DNA of 64,000 bases from NCBI GenBank assembly GCA_010645155.1, contig JAAGOF010000288.1:67066-131065 (forward strand), in the 5' to 3' direction. Position numbers and translations under genes: made by a program. Below, piece after piece: positions 15,775-26,859 of the stretch; positions within the stretch are counted from its first letter, which is position 1, and every line of letters begins with the position of its first letter. Source of the DNA: Tigriopus japonicus (lineage: Eukaryota > Arthropoda > Copepoda > Harpacticoida > Harpacticidae). A model generated the notes under the pieces. It was not told the DNA's origin. It did not search any database and saw only the letters and a program-made list of their open reading frames with translations.

Positions 15775-16517
15775 ACGTACAGTGGTTCCTGCTTAGACAC
15801 ATTTCCAGCAGACTTGAGGATTTTCAATAACCAAATTGCCCTATCAGATGAGCGAAATAGTTTAGATGTGTTTCGTAGAAGAAAAGGTTCCTTTAATCAT
15901 GAACTTCGGCTTCCCGCATGATGAATGACGTCACAGACAGTCCGTGCTGGGTCAGGCAATCATAGATTTGAATGCCAATCTCTGCCTTCTAGTATTTCTA
16001 GTTTATGTGAAACGCCAACACCCAAGGACCCTCCAGCAAGGAATGGTCACCTTTGCATTCACCAAACCTCACCAGCCAATTTGGGCCTAACTGTAAACAA
16101 CGGCAAAGAAAGTTCAGACAGCCAAGAGGAGAATAAGCTTCAAATTGTATGTTATCTCATCTAAAACCCAAGTGCCATGGGTAGGAAAGCTGTGATGTAA
16201 TTTGCCATGATTATTTCTTTGATTCCATGGCTCCTAAGAACCTTTTTGAGCCAAGCTTACTTGTGAAAAGTGCCCAAAATCCCCCATGCTCGGGCTTTGA
16301 ACATTGATTTGGATATTTGACCATAAGTATTTGCATTGTGCCAAGGCAAACTAAGGTGTTTGAGGCATATCAAAGAGTGTTAGAAATAGTGGTTTCAATT
16401 GTGTTGGTAAAGAGCTCCTGAACTGAAGCTTCAATGATCAAGACCTAGAATTATATAAGCAATTGTACAATGCCATCATTTTGTCAAGAAATGGAGTCCA
16501 TCCGGATTTGTTGTGCC

Positions 16518-17200
16518 CAGGGTTGGTCAGGGGGATTATCCCCTCCAAAAAGAGTCCCGTTTATCCCCCTTGGGATAAACGGGATTTTCCTTCAAGCAGT
16601 AAAAGGGATAAACGGGATAAACGGGATTTTCCTACTTTTCAAGCTTTTTTCCTACTTTTCACGCTTTTTCCCTACTTTTCAAGCATTTTTTCTTACTCTT
16701 CAAGCATTTTTTCCGACCTTATAAGCATTTTTTTCTTGCTCTTCAAGCATTCTTACCTTAAAAGCAATTTTCTCTTACTCTTCCAGCATTTTTTCCTACC
16801 TTAAAAGCATTTTTTCTGTCTTCAAGCATTTTATCCTATCTTAAAAGCAATTTTCCTACGTTTCAAGCGTTTCTTCCTCATTTCTATAATTATTCACAAA
16901 TTTCTGTAACAGTATATTACCCACAAAATCTCACTTTTTTCAATTAAGTCCCACACAAAAAATGATTTCCATTAATACAATGAAAACTCCTAGGTTTTTA
17001 GCTTTAATTTGTTTGTGTTTCCGAAGTCAAAACGCAGCTTTGCAGCTGTAATCTTATATAGGCTGTCTGCTCTGTAGGAATATTGCAGGGTTAGTTGGGG
17101 GACTTTCTCATCCATAAAGCGTCCTGTTTTTTGGGATTAACGGGATTTTCCTCCAAGGAATAAGAGGGATAAAGGGGATTTCCCTCCTTTATCAAACAAA
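16518..17200 (+). repeat. Duplicated block around a degenerate minisatellite
   Basis: Copy 1 (about 16518-16640) and copy 2 (about 17086-17190) are diverged direct repeats. Both open with CAGGGTT(G/A)GT and contain GGGAT(A/T)AACGGGATTTTCC. Between them, 16628-16877 is a degenerate tandem array with a period near 21 bp built on TTCAAGCATTTTTTCCTAC, about a dozen units. It lies 90 bp left of the assembly gap, and repeat content may be why assembly failed there. Confidence 0.7.
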
Positions 17201-17292
17201 TTCCCCTTATTTCTAGAAATTACTTCATTTTTGTGTCTCTGTATTACATTCACTGAGCATGAAGTTTTCTTACCTCAATATCTTCAACTGTG

Positions 17293-18287
17293 NNNNNNNN
17301 NNNNNNNNNNNNNNNNNNNNNNNNNNNNNNNNNNNNNNNNNNNNNNNNNNNNNNNNNNNNNNNNNNNNNNNNNNNNNNNNNNNNNNNNNNNNNNNNNNNN
17401 NNNNNNNNNNNNNNNNNNNNNNNNNNNNNNNNNNNNNNNNNNNNNNNNNNNNNNNNNNNNNNNNNNNNNNNNNNNNNNNNNNNNNNNNNNNNNNNNNNNN
17501 NNNNNNNNNNNNNNNNNNNNNNNNNNNNNNNNNNNNNNNNNNNNNNNNNNNNNNNNNNNNNNNNNNNNNNNNNNNNNNNNNNNNNNNNNNNNNNNNNNNN
17601 NNNNNNNNNNNNNNNNNNNNNNNNNNNNNNNNNNNNNNNNNNNNNNNNNNNNNNNNNNNNNNNNNNNNNNNNNNNNNNNNNNNNNNNNNNNNNNNNNNNN
17701 NNNNNNNNNNNNNNNNNNNNNNNNNNNNNNNNNNNNNNNNNNNNNNNNNNNNNNNNNNNNNNNNNNNNNNNNNNNNNNNNNNNNNNNNNNNNNNNNNNNN
17801 NNNNNNNNNNNNNNNNNNNNNNNNNNNNNNNNNNNNNNNNNNNNNNNNNNNNNNNNNNNNNNNNNNNNNNNNNNNNNNNNNNNNNNNNNNNNNNNNNNNN
17901 NNNNNNNNNNNNNNNNNNNNNNNNNNNNNNNNNNNNNNNNNNNNNNNNNNNNNNNNNNNNNNNNNNNNNNNNNNNNNNNNNNNNNNNNNNNNNNNNNNNN
18001 NNNNNNNNNNNNNNNNNNNNNNNNNNNNNNNNNNNNNNNNNNNNNNNNNNNNNNNNNNNNNNNNNNNNNNNNNNNNNNNNNNNNNNNNNNNNNNNNNNNN
18101 NNNNNNNNNNNNNNNNNNNNNNNNNNNNNNNNNNNNNNNNNNNNNNNNNNNNNNNNNNNNNNNNNNNNNNNNNNNNNNNNNNNNNNNNNNNNNNNNNNNN
18201 NNNNNNNNNNNNNNNNNNNNNNNNNNNNNNNNNNNNNNNNNNNNNNNNNNNNNNNNNNNNNNNNNNNNNNNNNNNNNNNNNNNNNNN
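17293..18287. other. Assembly gap (995 N)
   Basis: An unbroken run of N. Open frames drawn through it are artefacts of translating N. The true size is unknown, since gap lengths in scaffolds are often estimates. Confidence 0.99.
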
Positions 18288-19471
18288 CGCCATGTTCAGT
18301 CCTCGAGGAAACAAGTTTGACTCTCCTTTTATTTGACTAGACATATTTATATAGAGCGAGATGACTAGAACGTGAGCATGACTAGAACAGAGCGTGAGCT
18401 ATGACTCAACAGTAATAAAAATACCAAACCAACAATGGGTTTTTGAAACCCAGTTACAAAACTATGAATATTGATTACACAACCACCCTGAATACTACGG
18501 ACTCTTGATCACAATTGACAACATTTGTGCATCCACAGCAAGTGTCAAAATAAAAAGATTCTCTCAACCTCGAGGGCATTGGGCGTCAAGGCCAAATTTG
18601 ACTCTGAATCAATAGAAATGCCTTAAAACGGGTGGAATACGTCAGATGTTACATATTTGAAAACAATTCAAACACACAATGCCTTGATTTACAAAATTTG
18701 GGACTTCAAAAGTTGCTTAAAATGATGCTCTTGGTTTTTTTTCTCAACTGAACATGGTGTGCCTCTTGTGGTCAACTTTAGAACCTCAAAGCACAACAAA
18801 TCTTGGATCTCGGCCATTGTTTGTCAATGCCCAGTGGTCTCTAAATTTTAAGAAACCAATTGTGCTTGTGGCTCAAAAAGAATATTAGAGCAATGGCAAA
18901 CTGTTGTTATTTGACAAGGCAACAAGAACAAGTTCCTCTTTCAGTGTTGTTTAAGAGCAAAACTTGAACGTTCCCTGTGGGTTCATCTCCAAGACAAACC
19001 AACATCCATGGATAAAGGGTTTCTGCAATTTTAAATACTACTCAGGCACCTTGTTCATGAGAGTGTCCAGTGATTTAAGCAAACACAAAATATCCAAGCA
19101 GATATCAAGACTTCCCACATTAGCATTTGAGGTCTCTTTTGCCCATTGAGTGATCCAATTTGAAAACTGAATATTTTCTTGAAAACAACTTTTTCTCCAT
19201 GCCAATTGAAAAGTTTCATACAAATGTATTTTATGCTTTTGGAATGGGTTAAAACAAGGATACCTTCAACTGGTTAGTTTAACTTATAGTTATAGGTCTG
19301 AGTTTAGTGAGTTTACTGAGTTTTATAGGTTATGAGTTATAGGCCTCCCTGGTTAAAATATAAAAATTAAAGTCTTGAGTGATCTCTAGACTTGCTTTCA
19401 ATGGCCTTACTTGGAACCAAAAATGTCGTGTCGCTTCCTTGCTCAAGAGTCCTCGCCTCTCCCTACAAACA

Positions 19472-19766
19472 CCAGGAATGCGCAGCGCAATCTCGAAGCG
19501 CCAAAACTTGACGTCAACTTATTCAAATTTGGAACAATACAATTAACAGGAGAAGAGTTGAAATTACAGCGCATATCTTAAAGAACAATTAACATTCGGT
19601 TTTCACGCAAAAACACTTGCATTTTCAAAGTTATAGACGCCGAAACTTGGTGGAATTTCAGTCCAATTCGTCTTTCAACCTCTCAAGGTGCTGCGCCATC
19701 TAACGTTAGGCGATTGAACTGATTGAGCGAACCAAGAAAAGTAAACAAGCTCTACACGGTCCATTT
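19472..19766 (-). repeat. Interspersed repeat, copy B (inverted)
   Basis: The inverted partner of 14482-14785, about 4.7 kb away, with the assembly gap between them. It keeps the same segment order on the minus strand, including the MDRVELVYF and PNVRWRSTLRG frame. It differs by substitutions and small deletions, so the copies are old or came from different source elements. Confidence 0.7.
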
Positions 19767-19897
19767 TGCCGAAAACGAGCGAGGAAGGTATTAAAACGTG
19801 TAAGTAATGTTCCAAGCACTGATTTGTATGGTCAAACTCCAAAACCATCAAGATTCCAAACAAAATGCCGTGTTTTGTACCTGCTTCTCTTCAATTA

Positions 19898-20537
19898 GAC
19901 ATGCACAAGGTTGCTCCAAGTGAGCGTTTTAAATCATTCCGCGGGCGGCAAAACAAGGCCGTTGGCTGTGCTGAGTTGCTCAGCCCATTTTGGCGAATCC
20001 AAGTTTTTCCCATTTTGACGAGCATTTGATGATTCTATGTCCTTGGAAATGATCGTTATTTCACTTAAGGATACCTTGGCTGGAATTGGGTCAATAATAT
20101 GCAAAAAATAATATTAGGGTGATTGATTTAAAAGCAAGTAAGCAGGCCTTGTGCTATTGCAAAAATAGGACTTAACATTGAATCAAACACTAATATAAAG
20201 ATGCTGATTTATTCAGTGGGTTCCAAAGAATCATTTCAATATTTCAAAATACTTAACATATAGAGAAATGCAATATTTTTTAACGCTTCTTTCTGTTAGA
20301 ATCTAATCTTTTCTGAATCATTTTCAAGCAAACAAATTGGGCATATTTTCAACCAAGTGAAAGCAGAGGGATCAAAACGTAAAATTTAGATCGTTTCCAG
20401 AATCATCAAATGCACGTTACTATGGGAAAAACTTGGATTCGCCAAAATGGGCTGAGCAGCTCAGCACAGCCAACGGCCTTGTTTTGCCGCCCGCGGAATG
20501 ATTTAAAACGCTCACTTGAAGCAACCTTATACATGTC
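19898..20537. mobile_element. TIR/foldback element, 640 bp with 139-bp arms
   Basis: The left arm (19898-20036) and right arm (20399-20537) are inverted copies with about ten differences by eye, including GTGAGCGTTTTAAATCATTC and GGCGAATCCAAGTTTTTCCC. The 362-bp spacer is AT-rich and non-coding. There is no transposase, so it would be non-autonomous. No clear target duplication. Copy B of the interspersed repeat lies about 130 bp to the left. Confidence 0.75.
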
Positions 20538-22852
20538 CTATTGGGAAGTTGAAGTAGCCCTAGCTGATTTCGGGCCGGCGCGAGAGCGCTTGAAAATCAA
20601 AACAAGGCTTCGAGTGATTGCTGTTCATCCACTCGTTGAGTTAGGGTGATGTGGTGAAAAGTTGGGCCAAATTTTGACGAATTTCCGTAAAATGGGTTGA
20701 TGAAGGCCTCCAAATGGGGAGAAAGACCTAGAGACTTTCAGTATAGGCTTTCAGTTATGTGTTATGAAAATAGAGAAAGAGAGAAAAAATATTAAAATGT
20801 ACTGTGCATATCATTAAACAATAGTGAACAATCGTTGGATCTGATGAATGCTGTCAAAAGATAAAACCAAACAAAACGTAATTAAAGCAAATTAAAGCTT
20901 ATGCCTGGTTCTGTTTTGTTTCGGAAATGATTTTTTTACCACATTTGATACTTGAAATTTGCAATACGCCATTGTAACTTGTGACTGAGTAGGATAATGA
21001 TGCGATATGATATAAGAGTCATGAATTGGACAAGGAACAAAAGCAAAGAGCAAAAATCTGAACTTTTGAAAAGAAAATTGTTTGAAACAACTTAGTTTTC
21101 ACAAAATTTAAATTGAATAGAAACTAGACAAATGATAAAATAGAATGACTTATTGATTGCTCGTCCATGTCCCATGCCTGTCTCGTCACAACAATTTGTA
21201 GACTTCAATATACTTTTTCTGTGCAAATTGGTACACCCATCTTGAGACCATTAAATAAGAAAGTTAGCCATGTTCATCATGAAAGCGAATCCAAATAAGT
21301 CCTTTGTAGCCATAACTGATTTTAATGTTTTAGGCAATATGTAAGGATAACCTTTGCACGATCTGTTTGCACGATCTTTTGTTGGTTTCCAACTTGCTTT
21401 TTTTTAATATGAGAGGCTAATAATTGAGCAATGATTCTTTCTTAATGCAACTTAAATAAAAAAAGACAAGTTCTTGATAATAATTGCAAATATGTGCAAC
21501 ATTTTGTATGAAAATATAAATGAAGAAAATGAAGATCCTGGTGTGCAATGCCATTTTCATTATGTGTTATCAAGTGGTTTGAGAACAATTGAGTAGAAAC
21601 AAAAAGCAGTTGATAATTAATGCGAACTTCATTTACGGTAAGAAGCACGGTTGTTACATTGACCCTCAATAAAAATCATGTTAAAGTTGACATGTAAAAT
21701 GCCTTGTTGAAATTACTTAGCGGTAAAGAATGTGAACTAAGAATGCTGGGGTGGAAATTAAACTAAAAGAAATGGAATAGGTGTTCCCCAACATTGGAAA
21801 TTTAGCATGAAGTTTTAGCTTTGAGTAATATCTGCACCATAAAGGATGTAAACCAACTATAAAACACCAAAGAAAACCCCCCTTCCCACCATATTTAACC
21901 ATTAAACACGTACATACATACTTGCGACTTTTGATCTGGAAGTTACTTACATAGTTTTTAGGAACCACATCATTAACATACTCTGGAACTTGTTTATCAT
22001 GACTATTTCTCAAACATTTCATTTCTAGGACCATTGCTCTGTTATTGACATAATTAAGTTACTTGTTTTAGATCAATACAAGCAATTTCAGCACTGAGCG
22101 ACAACACTCGCGTTCAGGAAGGAACAGCATTTGAGATTTGTTGACAAGCCTCCAACGAGGGCAGCTGACGAGCGGATTTTTGTAAACATGAGCTGTGTGC
22201 TTGCCAATAGAGAGGTAGATAGTCCCTCAAATCGGCACGAGGACGCCACCTGGTTTTAGTGTTTCCAGTTTTTGAGGCGGTGACTTCCGTTCAGCGCCAT
22301 AAAAGATAATGCAATGCTCTGCCTTTTTGGTGGTCAGTTACTCGACCATGCTAACTCAAATTGAGTGTTGGATGAAAGATGTAGAAACCAAAAACTTTGA
22401 ATAGTTTCTGTTCATAATGAGTAATTTTGCGTTCAAAGTTTTGGAGAGACTGGAAGAGCATCTGATCATGGTAGTTTTTGCAACGATTGTGGCGCAGTCG
22501 GAGCAGCCTACAAAGCTCAAAAATCGCGCCAGTCCTTTACACGTCTCTATATTGAAAGTCTTTTTAAGTGCTTGCTATTTTTCAATTAAAAGAATAAATT
22601 TTGCAAATTCTTGAAAAAGAGATAGTCAACATGTCCAAATTTTCAATTCGGCATTTTTCATAGCATCTTAGTCATAACGGCGGTCTGTAAAATGCGAAAA
22701 CCCTTCCACTGTCCAAATTCTTATGTTGATGAACAATTTCTTTAAACCCTTGAAATTTTTTGAACTGATATTTTTTAGAAAACTAAAAAAGCTCTTGTAC
22801 TTAAAACGGCGCATCACATACCTAAATGAAGCAGGATGTATGTGTTGCCATT

Positions 22853-24600
22853 TTAACAAATTAGAAAAGTTACTGTGATTGAGATGCTTGAAATCACATA
22901 AATCAAGTGCTTATTCAAAAAGTAATATCTACTTTGTATTGTCAGTCCTTTTTCCAAAAGGAATTCAGGAGTAACTTGTTCCTCATTTTGGATAAAGGCA
23001 CAGGAATTGTAAACCGTTCCTTTATTCGAGTAACAGCTAAAGCCCTGTATTAATGGTGCTAGATCTCCTACCCCATAGGGCCACAAGTAACTCATGCAAA
23101 TTTCCTTGGTGAAAAACCCCTTGAAAAAATTAGAGTTTGGCTCTGGCGCGTCGTATTTGAAGGTTATCATTAGGGCCCGGAAAAATATTTGCAAAAAAGT
23201 GACAAAATATCCATGTACCGTTTCAAGTATTTTGTTTGGGTAGCGTTTATCGCGGCCCAAGCCGACGCTGAGACGGACCCACTTGCCCAGATTGGCAACC
23301 CATATTCAAATTTTGGTAGAATAAAACATTGGAATACCCGAAGGACCATCCACAATGGCATTCGTTGTAATTCCAGCCTAGGAAAGAGGTAGCCAATCCT
23401 TGCCCGCGCTTTTGTCACTACCATTTTTGTGTGCGCTGAGAACGAGAGTTGACTTGTAAACTTCTGCCCAAGGTATGTGAACTCGTTGACTCTTTCCAAT
23501 TCCCTTCCGCCGTACTTCAGTGAGCACTTCGGAAGTCGGCCTCGGTGGAATATCATGAATTTCGTCTTGTTTAAGTTGACCGTGAGCCCATTGGTGCAAC
23601 AATATGCATCCAGGTCGTTAAGAAGAGTTTGTAGATGGTCAGAGGTGTTTGAAGTTAAACACAGGTCGTCAGCGTACAAAATGTATGGTACTGATATTGT
23701 ACCAAGCATTGCACCTGCCTTACTCGTTAAACATTCGGGTAGATCACTGAGAAACAGATTGAAGAGTAGAGGACTATTTGGGTCTCCTTGAAGTATGCCA
23801 TTGGATGTTGTGAATTCTTCCGATCTTCTTTTTCCCATACGAACGGATAGTTTTGTCTTTTGAAGCATCTCCAACAACAACGTACAAAAACCCTCCGTAA
23901 CGCCAAGGTTGTGCAACTTGTTAATGAGCTTCCGCCGGTCAATCCTATCGAATGCTTTCGAGAAGTCGATGAAAGCCACATAAGTACGTTGCTTCGTTGT
24001 AAGTCCGTTTTGAGCGATCTCCTTTAGAAGCGCTGCCGCTCCTATGGTGCTTCTATCACCGCGAAACCCAAATTGGAATTTAGGAAGAAAGTCCTGTTGA
24101 TAAGTGAAGGATTGCAGTCTCTCGTTCAGTATTGTCGAGAACACCTTCATAAAGGGGTCCTGAATTGAGATCGATCTGTAGTTTGTTGGGTTATTTTGCT
24201 CTCCTCCTTTAAAGATAAAAAAGACCACCCCGTTCAGCCATATATTTGGGAACGACAAGGATCGTATGGAGTCGGAGTAAATTTGTGATAAGAAAGGGGC
24301 AAGGTGGTCTTTGAGCATCTTCAAGTGGAAGGGAGAAAAGCCATCCCGCCCTACGGCCTTACTCTTTTGTTTGTCCAAGGAGTTAACTACTTCCTCTTTG
24401 GTGATATCTTTCATCAGAGGATGATCAGTACCCGATATGTTCGAAGCAACATTGCAAGTCGGTGTATATCTGAAACTCGACTCTTCGTTCTGTATTTTGC
24501 ACAGTATTTCTTGACAATGTTCCACCAACCTCCTCAAGGACACCGACGACTTCGCACTCTGATCTTGGGATCTTGAGTATAACTCTTTGGGATCTTTTTG
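22853..24600 (-). mobile_element. 5'-truncated non-LTR retrotransposon (LINE)
   Basis: A LINE fragment on the minus strand. The RT frame is open from the stop before 24600 to 23170. No endonuclease domain is found upstream, so the element is 5'-truncated, which is typical of target-primed insertion. Downstream, 23260-22853 is open in another frame and may be the rest of the ORF after a frameshift or simply flanking DNA; I recognise no domain in it. No poly(A) or simple-repeat tail marks the 3' end with confidence. Confidence 0.75.
23170..24600 (-). CDS. LINE reverse transcriptase (partial ORF2-like)
   Basis: An open frame of about 476 codons without an ATG at its 5' edge; GTG at 24543 is counted as residue 1 below. 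RT motifs in order: fingers with NYRSISI (about 121-127), motif A FIDFSKAFD (191-199), motif B GILQGDPNSPLL (249-260), catalytic motif C YADD (290-293), motif D around GLTVNLNKTKF, and thumb FTYLGQKF. The three catalytic aspartates are present, so the RT core is not obviously dead. It would copy LINE RNA at a nicked target in the nucleus. The normal C-terminus after KYLKRY is missing: the frame stops 14 codons later at 23170, suggesting a frameshift or truncation. Clade not determined; the LQGDP form of motif B argues against a typical Jockey/CR1 VPQGS type. Confidence 0.85.
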   Translation of the reverse strand, partial: QKDPKELYSRSQDQSAKSSVSLRRLVEHCQEILCKIQNEESSFRYTPTCNVASNISGTDHPLMKDITKEEVVNSLDKQKSKAVGRDGFSPFHLKMLKDHLAPFLSQIYSDSIRSLSFPNIWLNGVVFFIFKGGEQNNPTNYRSISIQDPFMKVFSTILNERLQSFTYQQDFLPKFQFGFRGDRSTIGAAALLKEIAQNGLTTKQRTYVAFIDFSKAFDRIDRRKLINKLHNLGVTEGFCTLLLEMLQKTKLSVRMGKRRSEEFTTSNGILQGDPNSPLLFNLFLSDLPECLTSKAGAMLGTISVPYILYADDLCLTSNTSDHLQTLLNDLDAYCCTNGLTVNLNKTKFMIFHRGRLPKCSLKYGGRELERVNEFTYLGQKFTSQLSFSAHTKMVVTKARARIGYLFPRLELQRMPLWMVLRVFQCFILPKFEYGLPIWASGSVSASAWAAINATQTKYLKRYMDILSLFCKYFSGP

Positions 24601-25149
24601 TTATATCCTTTATTATTTGTTGTAGCATGGACCCAAATACATACATACAAGTTTGGAAAATGGTGACGATGTGAGGTCCGGACGAAAAAACAACAAAGCA
24701 GCATCGCCAGATATTTCCAAATCAATAGTTTCCAATTGTATAATGGCAAATACCATGGATAACACTTATTCTAATTTATAAATTTTCTACTTTCGAAACA
24801 GAAACAAAACCATCTTTACCTATTGACCAAACAATCATTCTTGATTATCAGATTCTCATTTTCCAGACTCCAGATTATTAATGAGTAGTTTTAATCTTGC
24901 ATTTGTTCTTTGGATTAAATCCAGAACGTTTGAATTGCTTTAAATCAATACTTTAGGTTTCCAAATTTGTTAGCTCAATTGCCAATCATGGTGTGACGCA
25001 ATTTGTTTCTGTCAAACCAAATCTGGCATTTTTCTTGATGTGTTTTTTGCATGACTAGCTCGAAAACTTCTGGCAACACTGGTTCGCTCATTCGTCCGGA
25101 CCTCACATCGGCACCATTACCCAAGTTGGATGTTGAAACCACTATACCT

Positions 25150-25283
25150 CAGGACGAATTTCAAAAGGCCTCTTCATGACCAATCATTGCACTAAAACTG
25201 TGAGGGTTTTGCAACAAATCTATTGTTCTGTTGAGTTTTAATTGTTATGATTGGACTTAAGATGCATTTTGAAAGTAATCCTG
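25150..25283 (-). mobile_element. Small foldback element, copy 2
   Basis: An inverted copy of 15642-15774: starts CAGGACGAATTTCAAAA, ends GAAAGTAATCCTG, with the shared inner tract TTTTGCAACAAAT. It is more diverged in the ACACTGGGTCC arm. It abuts the partial TIR element at 25295, so the elements may be nested. Confidence 0.65.
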
Positions 25284-25294
25284 GCTTGAGCTAG

Positions 25295-25385
25295 TTGCTA
25301 ACAGAGAAACGACACTCCAAAGTTATTTGTGAGCCACCTAGTCTGCACAGTGTGTGCGATGGGATTTGATGGTGGACACATTTCT
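25295..25385 (+). mobile_element. Partial copy of the GAGGGCTAA TIR element
   Basis: Matches the left end of the element at 30295-30581: GCTAACAGAGAAA(C/T)GACACTCC, then GTGAG(C/T)CACC, then GTGTG(C/T)GATG and TTTGATG. The right end is absent, so it is a truncated or interrupted copy. Confidence 0.6.
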
Positions 25386-25503
25386 AGCCTATTTTATGCA
25401 TACTTGGTAAAGTGAAACATCCGCTAGAGGCGCGACATTGCAAAAGGTGGGTTACCATGAAGGAACAGACAAACACACTCTTTGAAGCTTATTTGGTCAT
25501 GTA

Positions 25504-25663
25504 GGGCTGGGATAGAGTTGCAGTTTTGCTGTGGAGCAGAAATTCTAGACGTTTCAAGGAGTATGGTCAGCCAACGACCACGCTCCCATACCATACGCAA
25601 CCATAAGTCGTGAAACGTCTGGGATTTCTGCTCCACAGCAAAACTGCAACTTTATCCGAGCCC
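25504..25663. mobile_element. Foldback MITE with TA target duplication, 160 bp
   Basis: Inverted arms of 53 bp (25504-25556 and 25611-25663) with about five differences; both contain AGTTGCAGTTTTGCTGTGGA. TA flanks both ends (25502-25503 and 25664-25665), as expected for a Tc1/mariner-type insertion. Non-coding. An RNA copy would form a strong hairpin. Confidence 0.75.
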
Positions 25664-26841
25664 TAGCTCATTAGTTTAAGTTTGTAATCATATGTATTCT
25701 TTATTCCTATGAATAGCTCACAAACCTAAGGACAAGAGGGAAAAGCTTGATGATTTAAATCAAGTTCTCTTTCCTGCTTCCTCTTTGATAATTCGTTTCA
25801 GTTCGTACGTTTTTCCGTTCTTTTCTATCACGTTCTATCAGATTCGATTTAATGATCCACCTTTTAACTTGAATATTTCTAGATTGTGTTATTACTAGGG
25901 ACGGGCAAATAGTTTAAAAAGATTTTTGTAAACCCATAAACCCATTTTTCTGCACTTTTCACCTTTATTTTTACTTCTTATTTACGTTTTTGGCCAAAAT
26001 TGACAAATTGTTAAGAAAATGTAGTGGCTTTTGAAAGAATTTTTAGTTTCAAGATCAAATTTTGAACTAGTCAAAAAAGCTTGCATTTACAATCAACCAT
26101 TCTTAGCACCTTGAAGAAACATGTGCATTTCAGACGCAAACCTCACACTTCATTCACCATCTTGCTTTAACTATAACATCCTGTTCACTAAACTAAAGAT
26201 TAGACAAAAGAATCTCATTGCATGCAACCAACAAATAGCAAACCTAAAGAAACTCATGTTTTGGTAATGGAAGGATCTACAAACAATATAGATTGCAGAA
26301 TTAGGTTTGCTGCCTACAAAGATCGCTATTTCTAAAAAAGGCTGTTATAAACTTAAAATCATCAAGCTAAGGATACATCAATGTAGCAGTACACATTGTT
26401 TAATTGACTTGGAGATATTACTTTTAAGTTTCAAAAGTATTTGAGAACAGTTTTGAGGTAAAGAGATAATGCCACATTTGAAATTGAGTTCTGGTAATTA
26501 GGCCATGGGCCAAATATTGAAGTAAAGTCACTAAAAACCTGCTTAAAACACATTTATGACTATTTTCCTTGATGCAGTTGTTAGGCACACCTGGGTATTT
26601 TTCTGTTCAATTTTCAATGTCTATTTTTGAACAACTTGAAGGACGAAAACGGAGTGATGTAAAGCCATATAAAACAATTGCTAAATATATTTCGACAATA
26701 TTTTTGGTACACACATCCACGAGACCACCTTAGGAATGAAAAATTCATAAGATTGTTGACTAGAGTATTTTTCAATTGACTTGCTTTTTGATAATAATTG
26801 TCCATCTTTTGCCGAAGACAACAAAGTTTTTATCTTTTTTT

Positions 26842-26859
26842 TAATAATGTTTATTGCGA
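26842..26859 (-). repeat. Short retroelement-like 3' tail
   Basis: TCGCAATAAACATTATTA on the minus strand, identical to 59949-59966. It combines an AATAAA signal with the start of an ATT-type repeat, as at the 3' end of some LINE or SINE copies. Only the tail is recognisable here. Confidence 0.4.

Larger units (their letters stand above)
12800..17292. other. Upstream region of spt16 and repeat-rich intergenic DNA
   Basis: Should contain the spt16 promoter (minus strand), but I see no convincing core element; long plus-strand open frames here run antisense to spt16 exon 1 and resemble no protein. Further right are a long hairpin element (13438-13732), an interspersed repeat (14482-14785), a small foldback element (15642-15774) and the minisatellite before the assembly gap. 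The intervening DNA is AT-rich with no coding signal. Confidence 0.5.
18288..23169. other. Repeat-bearing AT-rich intergenic DNA
   Basis: No coding exon recognised. It contains interspersed repeat copy B (19472-19766) and a TIR/foldback element (19898-20537). From 20.6 to 22.8 kb the sequence is AT-rich and featureless to my reading. A 134-codon frame at 22853-23260 runs into the LINE below and is treated there. A patch at about 22487-22510 resembles a pol III A box, but no B box follows. Confidence 0.45.

Noticed and set aside
17231..18344. Long open frames on both strands across 17.2-18.3 kb
   Set aside because: They run through 995 N bases; only a few dozen real bases lie at the edges.
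22487..22510. Pol III A-box-like GTGGCGCAGTCGGAGC
   Set aside because: No B box follows at the right distance; it also resembles a tRNA-Ser primer site, but no LTR is next to it.
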